From assembly GCF_028290025.1 (NCBI RefSeq), contig NZ_JAQGKQ010000088.1:1-64000 (forward strand): a DNA stretch of 64,000 bases. Direction: 5' to 3'. The stretch comes from Cypionkella sp. Lineage in GTDB: Bacteria > Pseudomonadota > Alphaproteobacteria > Rhodobacterales > Rhodobacteraceae. The notes under the pieces were generated by a model. That model had not been told where the DNA came from. It made no database searches and saw only the letters and a list, made by a program, of their open reading frames with translations. The position numbers and the translations under genes were made by a program. This document shows positions 35,009-45,143 of this stretch, piece by piece. Position 1 is the first letter of the stretch. The number at the start of each line of letters is the position of its first letter.

Positions 35009-35063
35009 GCCCGCTCGGGTTAAGGCCGGGGTAAATTAAACGCCGGGCAGGCAGGAGATTGCG

Positions 35064-36488
35064 ATGAACGCGACAAAACTTCCGTTGGAACTGGGGCCGA
35101 TCCATTTTGTGGGTATCGGCGGCATTGGCATGTCTGGCATCGCGGAAGTGCTGATGACGCAAGGCTTTAGGGTGCAGGGCTCGGATGCGAAGGCATCGAA
35201 AATCACCGATCGGCTGGTAAGTTTGGGCGCTACGTTCTTTGAGGGCCAAGCGGCGAGCAATATCGGCGAAGCGGCGGTCGTGGTGATTTCTTCCGCGATC
35301 AAAAAGGGCAATCCTGAGTTAGAGGAAGCCCGTCTGCGTGGCCTTCCGGTGGTGCGGCGGGCGGAAATGCTCGCGGAACTGATGCGGTTGCGTTCTAACA
35401 TCGCCATCGCTGGCACGCATGGCAAAACCACCACCACGACGATGGTCGCGACTTTGCTGGATAAGGGCGGCTTTGATCCGACCGTGATTAACGGCGGCGT
35501 GATCCATGCTTATGGCTCTAACGCGCGGGCGGGTGAGGGTGAGTGGATGGTGGTTGAGGCGGACGAATCCGATGGCTCGTTCAACCGTTTGCCTGCGACA
35601 ATCGCTATCGTCACCAACATCGACCCTGAGCATATGGAGCATTGGGGCACCTTCGACGCGCTGCGCAAAGGTTTCTACGATTTCGTCAGCAATATCCCAT
35701 TCTACGGGCTGGCGGTGTGCTGCACCGATCACCCCGAAGTGCAGGCACTGGTGGGCCGCATCACCGACCGTCGTGTGGTGACGTTTGGCTTTAACGCTCA
35801 AGCCGATGTGCGGGCGATCAACCTGACTTACGAGGCGGGCGTGGCGCATTTTGACGTGGCGTTGCAGGGCGAAGGCCCGGACGAAAACGGTCAGGCCGTG
35901 GTGATTGAAGGCTGCGTGCTGCCAATGCCGGGAGATCACAACGTATCGAACGCTCTGTCAGCCATCGCCGTGGCGCGGCATCTCGGCATGAAGAAAGACG
36001 AAATCCGTGAGGCTTTGGCGGGTTTTGCAGGCGTCAATCGCCGCTTCACCAAGGTTGCCGAAGTTGGCGGCGTTACCATCATCGACGATTACGGCCACCA
36101 CCCGGTTGAAATCGCCGCTGTGCTGAAAGCTGCGCGTCAGGCCACCAAAGGCCGGGTTATCGCCGTGCATCAGCCGCACCGCTATTCGCGTCTGCACAAT
36201 CTGTTTGAGGACTTCTGCACCTGTTTCAACGAGGCCGATGTGGTCGGCATCGCTGACGTTTACGCCGCTGGCGAAGACCCTATCCCCGGCGCATCCCGCG
36301 ATGATCTGGTCGCTGGTTTGATCGCGCACGGCCACCGCCATGCCCGCGCTGTGATGGATGAGGCTGATCTGACACGGCTTTTCCGCGAGCAAGCCCGCCC
36401 CGGTGATCTGTTTGTCTGCCTTGGCGCAGGCTCTATCTCGGCTTGGGCCAACGGCTTGCCCGCGCGCCTGTTGGAGAAAGCCGCATGA
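35064..36488 (+). CDS. murC: UDP-N-acetylmuramate-L-alanine ligase MurC
   Basis: A 474-aa Mur ligase adding L-Ala to UDP-MurNAc with ATP. Seen: [17 protein letters not shown] (UDP-binding), [12 protein letters not shown] (ATP loop), [20 protein letters not shown] and [15 protein letters not shown] precedes the ATG. Its stop overlaps the start of the first DUF2484 gene (ATGA). Confidence 0.98.
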   Translation: MNATKLPLELGPIHFVGIGGIGMSGIAEVLMTQGFRVQGSDAKASKITDRLVSLGATFFEGQAASNIGEAAVVVISSAIKKGNPELEEARLRGLPVVRRAEMLAELMRLRSNIAIAGTHGKTTTTTMVATLLDKGGFDPTVINGGVIHAYGSNARAGEGEWMVVEADESDGSFNRLPATIAIVTNIDPEHMEHWGTFDALRKGFYDFVSNIPFYGLAVCCTDHPEVQALVGRITDRRVVTFGFNAQADVRAINLTYEAGVAHFDVALQGEGPDENGQAVVIEGCVLPMPGDHNVSNALSAIAVARHLGMKKDEIREALAGFAGVNRRFTKVAEVGGVTIIDDYGHHPVEIAAVLKAARQATKGRVIAVHQPHRYSRLHNLFEDFCTCFNEADVVGIADVYAAGEDPIPGASRDDLVAGLIAHGHRHARAVMDEADLTRLFREQARPGDLFVCLGAGSISAWANGLPARLLEKAA

Positions 36489-36751
36489 GCCTGCCGCTGA
36501 TCCTGGGCTGTCTTTGGGTGATTGCCGCCACCATTACCGCGATGCTGCCGATGCGGCATCAGATGGTGCCGGGAATGACTCTGCTGGTGCTCGCCCCGGT
36601 GCTTTTGCTGTGGATCGGCATGACGCATGGCTGGCTGTGGGTCGCGATTGGATTGTTTGCTTTCGTGTCGATGTTCCGCCGTCCGCTGATGTATTTCGCC
36701 CGTCGTGGGCTTGGATTGCCAGTCGAATTGCCGCCGGACCTGCGCAAATGA
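36485..36751 (+). CDS. DUF2484-like membrane protein, copy 1
   Basis: An 88-aa protein with about three membrane helices ([50 protein letters not shown]) and the basic tail [11 protein letters not shown] shared with the next gene ([14 protein letters not shown]). The start at 36485 overlaps the murC stop, and its stop overlaps the next start. DUF2484 proteins are found between murC and murB in Rhodobacterales; their role is unknown, but position suggests a wall or division membrane function. Confidence 0.8.
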   Translation: MSLPLILGCLWVIAATITAMLPMRHQMVPGMTLLVLAPVLLLWIGMTHGWLWVAIGLFAFVSMFRRPLMYFARRGLGLPVELPPDLRK

Positions 36752-36993
36752 TCTCGCTGGTCGCAGGGCTGATCTGGCTTGTCGCGGCCAATCTGATCGG
36801 CATGTTGCCCAGCAAAGATTACCACTGGCGCAACGCCTACCGCCTGATCGTCGTCGGCGTGCCGCTGCTGATCTGGCTGATGTATGAGAACGGCCCGTGG
36901 TGGGGTCTGGCGTTTATAATCGCGGCCGGATCAGTGCTGCGCTGGCCGCTGCTTTATCTTTGGCGGTGGGTGAGAGCGCGGGTTGGGGCTTGA
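36748..36993 (+). CDS. DUF2484 membrane protein, copy 2
   Basis: An 81-aa inner-membrane protein: [40 protein letters not shown], then [20 protein letters not shown]. The PSKDxHWRxAYRL motif is the conserved core of the family. It overlaps copy 1 by four bases. The two copies share layout (helix, short polar loop, helix, helix, Arg-rich tail) and may be diverged duplicates. Confidence 0.85.
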   Translation: MISLVAGLIWLVAANLIGMLPSKDYHWRNAYRLIVVGVPLLIWLMYENGPWWGLAFIIAAGSVLRWPLLYLWRWVRARVGA

Positions 36994-37024
36994 GGCTTGC
37001 CGCAAAACATCTGAAAAGATCGCC

Positions 37025-37948
37025 ATGACACAAAATCTTCCCGCCGTGCGCGGCACTCTGACAGCACATCGCCCCCTCGCAGATCTGACTTGGCTCCGCG
37101 TCGGCGGCCCCGCCGATTGGCTGTTTCAGCCTGCGGATGAGGCGGATCTGTGTGATTTCCTCGCCGCGCTCGACCCCGCCATCCCGGTGTTTCCGATGGG
37201 CGTTGGCAGCAATTTGATCGTGCGCGATGGTGGTCTACGTGGGGTCGTGATCCGATTGGGGCGGGGGTTCAATACGATCACTTGCGACGGCACAGTGACG
37301 GCGGGCGCTGCGTCTTTGGATGCGCATGTGGCGCGCAAGGCTGCCGAGGCGGGGCTCGATCTGACTTTCCTGCGCACCATTCCGGGCAGCATTGGCGGTG
37401 CTGTCCGCATGAACGCGGGCTGCTATGGGTCTTATGTCGCCGATCATTTGATCTCGGCGCGCTGTGTTGCCCGTAGCGGCGAAATTGTAGAACTCCCCGC
37501 CGCTGATCTGCATCTCGCCTATCGTCAAAGCCAGTTGCCCGAGGGCTGCGTTATCGTCTCCGCCACCTTCCGCGCCGATCCCGGTGATCCTGCTACACTC
37601 GAAGCCCGGATGACCGACCAAATCGCCAAACGCGATGCCAGCCAGCCGACGAAAGACCGCTCGGCGGGCTCTACCTTCCGCAATCCGATTGGCCATTCGA
37701 GCACTGGCCGCGCCGACGACAGCCAAGAGCTGAAGGCGTGGAAAGTCATCGACGATGCGGGGATGCGCGGCTTTACGCTTGGCGGTGCCCAAATGTCGCC
37801 GATGCATTCGAATTTCCTGATCAATACAGGGGGTGCGAGCGCCGCCGACCTAGAAGATTTAGGTGAGGAAGTGCGAAAAAGAGTTTTCCAACAGAGCGGT
37901 ATCACGCTAGAGTGGGAAATTATGCGGGTCGGTCAACGAAACGCTTAA
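37025..37948 (+). CDS. murB: UDP-N-acetylenolpyruvoylglucosamine reductase MurB
   Basis: A 307-aa flavoenzyme reducing enolpyruvyl-UDP-GlcNAc to UDP-MurNAc with NADPH. Seen: [40 protein letters not shown] (FAD site), [18 protein letters not shown] and the catalytic Ser in [10 protein letters not shown]; type II MurB architecture. The start at 37025 is chosen because the earlier in-frame extension overlaps the DUF2484 stop and has no similarity. Confidence 0.97.
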   Translation: MTQNLPAVRGTLTAHRPLADLTWLRVGGPADWLFQPADEADLCDFLAALDPAIPVFPMGVGSNLIVRDGGLRGVVIRLGRGFNTITCDGTVTAGAASLDAHVARKAAEAGLDLTFLRTIPGSIGGAVRMNAGCYGSYVADHLISARCVARSGEIVELPAADLHLAYRQSQLPEGCVIVSATFRADPGDPATLEARMTDQIAKRDASQPTKDRSAGSTFRNPIGHSSTGRADDSQELKAWKVIDDAGMRGFTLGGAQMSPMHSNFLINTGGASAADLEDLGEEVRKRVFQQSGITLEWEIMRVGQRNA

Positions 37949-37991
37949 ATAACAATATCATGGACCAACAAAGGTCTGGATGAGGCAGTAG

Positions 37992-38912
37992 ATGGCGGGC
38001 GGCTTAACAAAAGCGGCTTCCAAAGTGGCGGTATTGATGGGTGGGCCTTCCGCAGAACGGGAAGTCTCATTGGTCTCGGGTCGTGAATGCGCGGCCGCGT
38101 TGCGGGAAGCAGGATATCAGGTGGTCGAGGTCGATTGTGGCCGCGATCTGCCAGCACGTTTGGCCGAAAGTAAGCCCGATGTTTGCTTCAACGCCCTGCA
38201 TGGTCGCTGGGGTGAGGATGGCTGCGTTCAGGGCCTGCTGGAATGGCTGAAAATCCCCTATACCCACTCCGGCGTGCTGGCCTCGGCTTTGGCGATGGAC
38301 AAGGCCCGCGCGAAAGAGGTTTTTGTGGCTGCTGGTCTGCCGATTGTGCAATCGGTTTTGGCGGCGCGCGATGATGTCAGCAAAGGCCATATTCTGCCGC
38401 CTCCCTATGTGGTGAAGCCGAATAATGAAGGCTCGTCAGTCGGGGTTTATATCGTCCGCGAAGGCAGCAACGCACCGCGTTTGGCCGAGAGCATGCCCGA
38501 AGTCGTGATGGTGGAAAGCTATGCGCCGGGGCGCGAATTGACCACTGCCGTGATGGGCGACCGGGCATTGTGCGTCACCGATATTCTCACCGATGGCTGG
38601 TATGACTTTGATGCGAAGTACAAAACTGGCGGCTCGCGGCATGTGATCCCGGCTGAATTGCCCGAGGAAATCACCGCCGCTTGCATGGATTACGCCTTGC
38701 GCGCGCATCAGGCTTTGGGGTGTCGCGGTGTCAGTCGCACGGATTTCCGCTGGGATGAAGCGCGCGGGCTTGATGGTCTGATCCTGCTGGAAACCAACAC
38801 TCAGCCGGGAATGACGCCAACCTCTTTGGCCCCCGAGCAAGCTGGACAACTCGGCATCTCGTTTCCCGCGTTCTGCGCTTGGATGGTGGAGGACGCTTCA
38901 TGCAATCGCTAG
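37992..38912 (+). CDS. ddl: D-alanine-D-alanine ligase
   Basis: A 306-aa ATP-grasp ligase making D-Ala-D-Ala. Seen: [74 protein letters not shown], and [18 protein letters not shown] near the end. Its 3' end overlaps the ftsQ start by 13 bases. Confidence 0.98.
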   Translation: MAGGLTKAASKVAVLMGGPSAEREVSLVSGRECAAALREAGYQVVEVDCGRDLPARLAESKPDVCFNALHGRWGEDGCVQGLLEWLKIPYTHSGVLASALAMDKARAKEVFVAAGLPIVQSVLAARDDVSKGHILPPPYVVKPNNEGSSVGVYIVREGSNAPRLAESMPEVVMVESYAPGRELTTAVMGDRALCVTDILTDGWYDFDAKYKTGGSRHVIPAELPEEITAACMDYALRAHQALGCRGVSRTDFRWDEARGLDGLILLETNTQPGMTPTSLAPEQAGQLGISFPAFCAWMVEDASCNR

Positions 38913-39805
38913 GCCGCAACCGTCCGCTTCCCGCCAATGGCGTGCGCCGTGATCCGGCACCAACGCGCTGGCAATATCGGATGCAGCGGCTGTGGCTGAC
39001 GCCGGTTTTCCGGGTGGTTTTCCGGCTGGGTCTGCCGCTGACCGTGGTGGCGCTGATCGCGACGGGGGTGCTTTATAACGACGCCCGCCGCGCTGCGATT
39101 GTGCAAAGCTTTGCCGATCTGCGCACCAAGTTTGAACAACGGCCAGAGTTTCGGGTCTCGCTTTTGTCGGTGGAGGGTGCCTCGCGTGATTTGACCGACG
39201 CGGTGCGTGCCAAGCTCGCGTTAAAACTGCCGCAGTCGTCGTTTGATCTGGATATGGACGCACTTCGCGCCCGCGCCGAAGCTTTAGATGCGGTGGCGAA
39301 AGCCGAGTTGCGCGTGCGTTCGGGCGGCGTCTTGCAAGTGGTGCTGACCGAGCGCGTGCCGGTTGCGGTGTGGCGTGGTGCTGCGGGTTTGCAACTGCTT
39401 GACGCCACCGGACACCGGGTTGCGGGGCTTTCCGCCCGTGCTGACCGTGCCGATCTGCCGCTGGTGGCCGGCGACGGGGTAGAGGCTGCGATGCCGGAAG
39501 CCTTGGCGATATTTGATGCGGTGCAACCGATCAGCCCCCGGGTGCGCGGGTTGATCCGGGTTGGTGAACGCCGCTGGGATCTGATTTTAGATCGCGATCA
39601 GCGCGTGCTGTTGCCTTCGGTTAATCCGGTGGCTGCGGTGCAACGGATGCTGGCGCTGAACGCTGCCGACAAATTGCTGGAACGTGACATTCTTTCTATA
39701 GACCTAAGAAATCAAGACCGCCCGGCGATCCGGCTGGCTCCGTTCGCGATGAACGAAGTCCGCCGCGCGCAAGGGCTGGCACCGACGACGGAGAGCGGAT
39801 TATGA
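38900..39805 (+). CDS. ftsQ: Cell division protein FtsQ
   Basis: A 301-aa bitopic protein: cytoplasmic Arg-rich tail, one membrane helix ([19 protein letters not shown]), then a periplasmic POTRA domain ([20 protein letters not shown]) and beta domain. It links FtsB/FtsL to early division proteins. Start at 38900 lies within ddl; its stop overlaps the ftsA start. Confidence 0.95.
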   Translation: MQSLGRNRPLPANGVRRDPAPTRWQYRMQRLWLTPVFRVVFRLGLPLTVVALIATGVLYNDARRAAIVQSFADLRTKFEQRPEFRVSLLSVEGASRDLTDAVRAKLALKLPQSSFDLDMDALRARAEALDAVAKAELRVRSGGVLQVVLTERVPVAVWRGAAGLQLLDATGHRVAGLSARADRADLPLVAGDGVEAAMPEALAIFDAVQPISPRVRGLIRVGERRWDLILDRDQRVLLPSVNPVAAVQRMLALNAADKLLERDILSIDLRNQDRPAIRLAPFAMNEVRRAQGLAPTTESGL

Positions 39806-41136
39806 CAGACCTTTACCAATCCCAACGGGCAATGCGCAACATGCGGCGGGCAGCAATGCAGCGCGGTGTGGTGGCGATTTTGGATGTGGGGACTTCAAAA
39901 ATTGCCTGCCTCGTGCTGCGGTTTGATGGGTTTGAACCGGACCGCGACGCCGATGGGGTAGGGCCGATGGCTGGGCAATCCAGCTTCCGCGTAATCGGGG
40001 CTGCGACGACACGTTCGCGCGGTGTGCGGTTTGGCGAAATCGCGGTGATGAATGAAACCGAGCGCGCTATTCGCACAGCGGTGCAAGCGGCGCAGAAAAT
40101 GGCGAATGTGCGGGTCGATCACGTCATCGCCTGCTTCTCGGGCGCAGAGCCGCGCAGCTATGGCCTTGCTGGCGAATGGGAATTGCAGGACTCGGTCGTG
40201 ACCGAGCAAGACGTTGCCCGCGTGTTGGCGGCTTGTGATGTGCCAGATTTCGGTGACGGACGTGAGGTGTTGCACGCCCAGCCGGTTAACTTCGCTTTGG
40301 ACCATCGCAGCGGTCTTGGCGATCCGCGCGGCCAGATCGGCAACCGTTTGGCCTGCGATCTGCACATGCTGTCGGTCGATGCGTCGGTGGTGCAAAACCT
40401 GCTTTACTGCATCAAACGCTGCGATCTTGAACTCGCTGGCATCGCCTCGTCGGCCTATGTCTCGGGTATTTCCTCGCTGGTCGAAGATGAGCAGGAACTT
40501 GGTGCGGCCTGCATTGATATGGGCGGCGGTGCGACGGGCATCTCAATCTTTATGAAGAAACACATGATCTACGCGGATTCCGTGCGGATGGGTGGCGATC
40601 ATGTGACCTCGGATATCTCAAAGGGCTTGCAAGTGCCGCTGGTGGTTGCCGAGCGCATCAAGACCAAACACGGCGGCGTTCATGCGACGGGCATGGACGA
40701 CCGTGAGATGATCGAAATGGGCGGCGACTCGGGCGACTGGGAGAAAGACCGTCGCCAAATCAGCCGCACCGAGTTGATCGGCATCATGCGACCACGGGTT
40801 GAGGAAATCCTCGAAGAAGTCCGCTCGCGTCTGGATGTGGCGGGTTTTGACAGCCTGCCAAGCCAGCAGATCGTGCTGACCGGCGGCGCGAGCCAAATCC
40901 CCGGTCTGGATGGGTTGGCCAGTCGCATTCTTGGCCAGCGTGTCCGCATGGGTCGGCCTTTGCGGGTGCAGGGCTTGCCGCAAGCTGCCACGGGTGCCGC
41001 ATTTTCCAGCGCCGTCGGGCTTTGCCTGTTCGCCGCCCACCCACAAGATGAGTGGTGGGATTTCGACATTCCGACCGAACGTTACCCTGCAAGATCGCTG
41101 AAACGGGCCTTCAGGTGGTTCAAGGACAACTGGTGA
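39802..41136 (+). CDS. ftsA: Cell division protein FtsA
   Basis: A 444-aa actin-fold protein that anchors FtsZ to the membrane. Seen: VVAILDVGTSKIACLVLR (phosphate 1), LGAACIDMGGGATGISIF (phosphate 2), IVLTGGASQIPGLDGL and the C-terminal amphipathic helix ARSLKRAFRWFKDNW that binds the membrane. It overlaps ftsQ by four bases. A strong terminator follows. Confidence 0.97.
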   Translation: MTDLYQSQRAMRNMRRAAMQRGVVAILDVGTSKIACLVLRFDGFEPDRDADGVGPMAGQSSFRVIGAATTRSRGVRFGEIAVMNETERAIRTAVQAAQKMANVRVDHVIACFSGAEPRSYGLAGEWELQDSVVTEQDVARVLAACDVPDFGDGREVLHAQPVNFALDHRSGLGDPRGQIGNRLACDLHMLSVDASVVQNLLYCIKRCDLELAGIASSAYVSGISSLVEDEQELGAACIDMGGGATGISIFMKKHMIYADSVRMGGDHVTSDISKGLQVPLVVAERIKTKHGGVHATGMDDREMIEMGGDSGDWEKDRRQISRTELIGIMRPRVEEILEEVRSRLDVAGFDSLPSQQIVLTGGASQIPGLDGLASRILGQRVRMGRPLRVQGLPQAATGAAFSSAVGLCLFAAHPQDEWWDFDIPTERYPARSLKRAFRWFKDNW

Positions 41137-41183
41137 TCCGCTAAATCGGGTGCTTCAGGCGAAATACCGCTAATATAGACCTA

Positions 41184-41219
41184 ACTGGCCCCATATTTTG
41201 TGGGGCCAGTGTGTTTTTT
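41184..41219 (+). terminator. Intrinsic terminator between ftsA and ftsZ
   Basis: ACTGGCCCCA (41184-41193) pairs perfectly with TGGGGCCAGT (41201-41210) across a seven-base loop, followed by GTGTTTTTT. It should end or attenuate the long ftsW-ftsA transcript before ftsZ, implying a separate ftsZ promoter in 41220-41349. Confidence 0.88.
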
Positions 41220-41349
41220 ACGTGACCTTCTGGCGATCTGTGGATAGAATCGGGACTAATTCGGCGAACTCTGCTTTGGGACAGGCAGCGAACAGACCGA
41301 CACGACAAACCGGCGGCGGCAGCCCGCGTATAAGAACAGGCGGATAAAA

Positions 41350-42981
41350 ATGGCATTGAATCTGATCATGGCCTCGGCACGCGATGAGTTGAAGCCGCGT
41401 ATCACAGTGTTTGGCGTCGGTGGCGCGGGCGGCAATGCCGTCAACAACATGATTGAGAAAAACCTTGAAGGGGTCGAGTTTGTTGTCGCCAACACCGACG
41501 CTCAGGCGCTTCAACAATCAAACGCTCCGGTAAAGATTCAGATGGGTCTGAAGGTCACCGAAGGTCTGGGTGCTGGTGCGCGTCCGACGGTTGGCGCTGC
41601 GGCTGCCGAAGAAACCATCGAGGAAATCGTCGATCACCTTGCAGGCGCGCATATGTGCTTCATCACGGCGGGCATGGGCGGCGGCACGGGCACTGGGGCG
41701 GCCCCGATCATCGCGCAAGCCGCGCGTGAACTGGGTGTTCTGACCGTCGGCGTTGTGACTAAGCCCTTTCAGTTTGAGGGCAACAAGCGGATGAAGCAGG
41801 CCGAAGACGGCATTGCGGCGCTGCAAAAAGTTGTCGATACGCTGATCATCATTCCAAACCAGAACCTGTTCCGCTTGGCGAATGAACGCACCACTTTCAC
41901 CGACGCTTTCGCGATGGCGGATGATGTGCTGTATCAGGGCGTTAAGGGCGTTACCGACCTAATGGTGCGTCCTGGCCTGATCAACCTCGACTTCGCCGAT
42001 GTCCGCGCGGTGATGGATGAGATGGGCAAGGCGATGATGGGTACCGGCGAAGCTACCGGCGATAACCGCGCCGTGGAAGCTGCCGAGAAAGCCATTGCCA
42101 ACCCATTGCTGGATGAGATTTCTTTGCACGGCGCTAAAGGCGTGCTGATCAACATCACTGGCGGCTATGATTTGACGCTGTTTGAACTCGATGAAGCTGC
42201 CAATATCATCCGCGAAAAAGTTGATCCCGACGCGAATATCATCGTCGGTTCCACCTTGGATACTTCGATGGAGGGCACTCTGCGGGTTTCTGTGGTGGCA
42301 ACCGGTATCGACGTTGGCCAAAATCGCGCTGAAATGCCTGCGACTCGCCGCTCGATGGCTGAACCTTTGAAACCTGCAGCTCCGGCACCTGAGCCGCGCG
42401 TGATGGTGCAAGCTCCGGTTCAGCAACCGGCTCCAGCGCCAGTGCAGCAGTATCAGGCGCCTGCACAAGATCTGTTTGAGTCGCAACAGCCTAGCTTTCA
42501 TGATCGTGCCGATGACATGATCGAAGACGGATTGCCTGCTCCGGTTTACCGCCCGGCACATCAGCCAGTGCAGCAGCCACGCGCGCAAGCCCCGGCTCCG
42601 CTGTCGCTTGACGCTGATGCGGGCAGCTTTGTAGCGCCACGTCCGCGCGCCGCTGGCACTCCATCGCCCGAAGCGTTGGCACGTCTTCAAGCCGCTGTGT
42701 CGAAAGCCCCATCGCAAGGCGGTGCTCCACGTCAGCCAGTGCAGCAGCCGCAGCAGCGTATGGCAGCCCCTGCTCCGGCACCAAAACCAGCCGAGCGCCC
42801 ACGTTTCGGCATCGGCAGCCTGATCAACCGCATGGCGGGTGGCGGTGCTGAGCAAGCACCGGAGCGCGCCCAAGCTGTCCGGCAGCAGCCGCCCGTCACC
42901 GCTTACGATGACGAGCAGGAATTGTCAGCTGACCAAGAGCGGATTGAAATTCCAGCCTTTTTGCGTCGCCAAGCCAACTGA
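41350..42981 (+). CDS. ftsZ: Cell division GTPase FtsZ
   Basis: A 543-aa tubulin-like GTPase. Seen: [20 protein letters not shown], the tubulin signature [10 protein letters not shown] and [11 protein letters not shown] (T7 loop). The GTPase core ends near residue 320, followed by an about 200-aa Pro/Gln/Ala-rich linker (longer than in E. coli, usual for Rhodobacterales) and the conserved C-terminal peptide [12 protein letters not shown] that binds FtsA. It is isolated by terminators on both sides. Confidence 0.98.
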   Translation: MALNLIMASARDELKPRITVFGVGGAGGNAVNNMIEKNLEGVEFVVANTDAQALQQSNAPVKIQMGLKVTEGLGAGARPTVGAAAAEETIEEIVDHLAGAHMCFITAGMGGGTGTGAAPIIAQAARELGVLTVGVVTKPFQFEGNKRMKQAEDGIAALQKVVDTLIIIPNQNLFRLANERTTFTDAFAMADDVLYQGVKGVTDLMVRPGLINLDFADVRAVMDEMGKAMMGTGEATGDNRAVEAAEKAIANPLLDEISLHGAKGVLINITGGYDLTLFELDEAANIIREKVDPDANIIVGSTLDTSMEGTLRVSVVATGIDVGQNRAEMPATRRSMAEPLKPAAPAPEPRVMVQAPVQQPAPAPVQQYQAPAQDLFESQQPSFHDRADDMIEDGLPAPVYRPAHQPVQQPRAQAPAPLSLDADAGSFVAPRPRAAGTPSPEALARLQAAVSKAPSQGGAPRQPVQQPQQRMAAPAPAPKPAERPRFGIGSLINRMAGGGAEQAPERAQAVRQQPPVTAYDDEQELSADQERIEIPAFLRRQAN

Positions 42982-43015
42982 GTCGGCAAGCAATGCGATC
43001 GACGTGAACGTAACA

Positions 43016-43040
43016 GGCCCGGAAATATCCGGGCCTTTTT
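43016..43040 (+). terminator. Intrinsic terminator after ftsZ
   Basis: GGCCCGGA (43016-43023) pairs with TCCGGGCC (43028-43035) around AATA, followed by TTTTT. Confidence 0.92.
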
Positions 43041-43179
43041 CGTTTTATATCAATGGTTTACATTGTTAATTTTCTGTCACACTCCGTTACAATCTGTGAG
43101 TTGAGATAACGCCCCAGCGGACTTAGGTAATGTTGCGGCCCTAGAGGGGGCCAAAAAATTAACGTCCCGGAGAATTCCG

Positions 43180-44097
43180 TTGCAAAATACGCTGAAAACC
43201 ACGGCTATCTTTACCGGCTACGGCTTGCACTCGGGTGCTGCCGTCACGATGAAGGTACATCCGGCGGCGGCGGACCACGGTATCTGGTTCCTGCGCTCGG
43301 ACGTTGAGGGCGACGGCAGGATCCCTGCACGCTGGGATGCGGTTGTGTCGTCGAAGCTGTGTACGCTGGTGGCAAACGCCGCTGGTGCTACCGTCTCGAC
43401 GATCGAGCATGTGATGGCGGCGCTTGCAGGTTCGGCAATCAGTAACGCGGTGATCGAAATTGACGGACCCGAAGTGCCAATCCTTGATGGCTCGGCGGCG
43501 TTGTTTGTCGAAGGTTTCCTGAACGCAGGCATCGTTGCCCAGTTCGCGCCAGTGGTGGCTATCCGTATCTTGCGCGCGGTCGAGGTGCGCGACGGTGCTG
43601 CCTTTGCGCGGCTAGAACCATCCGATATGCTGGAAATCGACTTCAAGATTGATTTCGAGGATGCCGCGATCGGCAAGCAATCCAAGCATTTGAATATGTC
43701 GAATGGCGCTTTCGTGCGTGAATTATCCGACAGCCGCACATTCTGCCGTAACTCCGACGTTATTGATATGCAGGCGCGGGGCTTGGCTTTGGGCGGTACG
43801 CTGGAAAATGCCGTGGTGTTTGACGGCGCGAAAGTGCTGTCTCCGGGCGGCCTGCGCCATTCGGATGAGCCTGTGCGTCACAAAATGCTCGACGCTTTGG
43901 GTGATCTTGCTTTGGCAGGCGCGCCGATCCTTGGCCGCTACACCGCCGAGCGTGCGGGACATGCGATGACCAACCGTTTGTTGCGCGCGCTTTTCGCTAC
44001 GCCGGGTGCTTGGATAGAGCAAGATTGTGAAGGTCTTGCGGGCGGAAAGCTGCCCGGCGTTGGCGTGCATCGCGGCGATCTGCCCTTGCGGGGCTAA
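43180..44097 (+). CDS. lpxC: UDP-3-O-acyl-GlcNAc deacetylase LpxC
   Basis: A 305-aa zinc deacetylase, first committed step of lipid A. Seen: TTAIFTGYGLHSGAAVTMKV, STIEHVMAALAGSAISNAVI (HxxxALxG zinc motif), IEIDGPEVPILDGSA, and LSPGGLRHSDEPVRHKMLDA. The start is TTG at 43180, preceded by CGGAGA at the right distance; no ATG is available nearby. TTG may limit its translation, which is sensible for a tightly dosed enzyme. Confidence 0.97.
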   Translation: MQNTLKTTAIFTGYGLHSGAAVTMKVHPAAADHGIWFLRSDVEGDGRIPARWDAVVSSKLCTLVANAAGATVSTIEHVMAALAGSAISNAVIEIDGPEVPILDGSAALFVEGFLNAGIVAQFAPVVAIRILRAVEVRDGAAFARLEPSDMLEIDFKIDFEDAAIGKQSKHLNMSNGAFVRELSDSRTFCRNSDVIDMQARGLALGGTLENAVVFDGAKVLSPGGLRHSDEPVRHKMLDALGDLALAGAPILGRYTAERAGHAMTNRLLRALFATPGAWIEQDCEGLAGGKLPGVGVHRGDLPLRG

Positions 44098-44175
44098 AAC
44101 CATTCTCGAAAGCGCGAAAGCCGTTTTGCGCCTGCGATTTTTCTGTGCTACGAGGGGCGAAAGCGCGGTGAACGC

Positions 44176-44193
44176 GGCCCTATACTTAGGGCC
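44176..44193. other. Perfect hairpin between lpxC and bamD
   Basis: GGCCCTA-TACT-TAGGGCC, a 7-bp perfect stem 30 bases before bamD, with no T-tract. It may be an mRNA stability or regulatory element. Confidence 0.45.
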
Positions 44194-44222
44194 CTCGGCG
44201 CGGCAAATGGGGTAGGCGGAAG

Positions 44223-45077
44223 ATGGCAGGCGGACAGTTGGGCAAAGCTCTGCGGATGCTGGGTATTGTGGTGCTTGTGGCCAGCTTGGCCGCGTGTTCA
44301 CAGAAAAAGCAAAGCGATACCGAGGCGTTAGACGGTTTGACCGCCGAACAGCTTTACAAACGCGGTGAGCTCGCGCTGGAAAATCGCAGGGGCAAAAACG
44401 AAGATGCCCTGACCGATTTCCAAGAGGTAGAGCGGCTTTACCCCTATTCGGAATGGGCCAAGCGCGCGCTGATCATGCAGGCGTTTACCCAGCACAAAAA
44501 CAAAAAATATGAAGAAGCCCGCATTGCGGCGCAACGGTATCTCGATTTTTACCCGGGTGATGAGGATGCGGCCTATGCCTCGTTCCTGCTGGCGCTGTCG
44601 TATTACGATCAGATCGACGAGGTTGGGCGCGATCAGGGCCTGACCTACCAGGCGCTGCAAGCTCTGCGCGTGGTGATTGAAGAATATCCTGACAGCGAAT
44701 ACGCCAAATCGGCGACGCTGAAGTTCGATCTTGCCTTCGATCACTTGGCCGCCAAGGACATGGAGATCGGACGTTACTATCTGAAGCGCGGCAACTTTAC
44801 GGCAGCGATCAACCGCTTCCGCTCGGTTGTGCAGGATTTCCAGACAACCACCCATACCGCTGAAGCGTTGGAGCGGTTGGTAGAATCCTATCTCGCGTTG
44901 GGTCTTACCGATGAGGCGCAAACGGCCGGGGCGATCTTGGGCTATAACTATCAGTCCTCACCGTTCTACCAAGACGCCTTTAACTTGCTGAAAAAACAGG
45001 GTCTGGCTCCGGAAGCTAAAGGCACAAGCTGGCTTTCACAAATCTATCGCCAGACGATCAAGGGCGAATGGTTGTGA
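44223..45077 (+). CDS. bamD: Outer membrane assembly lipoprotein BamD
   Basis: A 284-aa lipoprotein of the BAM complex with a signal ending in the lipobox SLAAC (Cys25), followed by five TPR repeats (AEQLYKRGELALENRRGKNE, ALTDFQEVERLYPYSEWAKR, KKYEEARIAAQRYLDFYPGD and others). It sits at the periplasmic face of the outer membrane with BamA. Located after lpxC, as usual in alphaproteobacteria. Confidence 0.95.
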   Translation: MAGGQLGKALRMLGIVVLVASLAACSQKKQSDTEALDGLTAEQLYKRGELALENRRGKNEDALTDFQEVERLYPYSEWAKRALIMQAFTQHKNKKYEEARIAAQRYLDFYPGDEDAAYASFLLALSYYDQIDEVGRDQGLTYQALQALRVVIEEYPDSEYAKSATLKFDLAFDHLAAKDMEIGRYYLKRGNFTAAINRFRSVVQDFQTTTHTAEALERLVESYLALGLTDEAQTAGAILGYNYQSSPFYQDAFNLLKKQGLAPEAKGTSWLSQIYRQTIKGEWL

Positions 45078-45143
45078 CGGCCCTGCGCTGCGGCGCAGAC
45101 GCCCGATTGCTCTGCGAAGGGTCAGATTTCAAAGGATGCGGCG

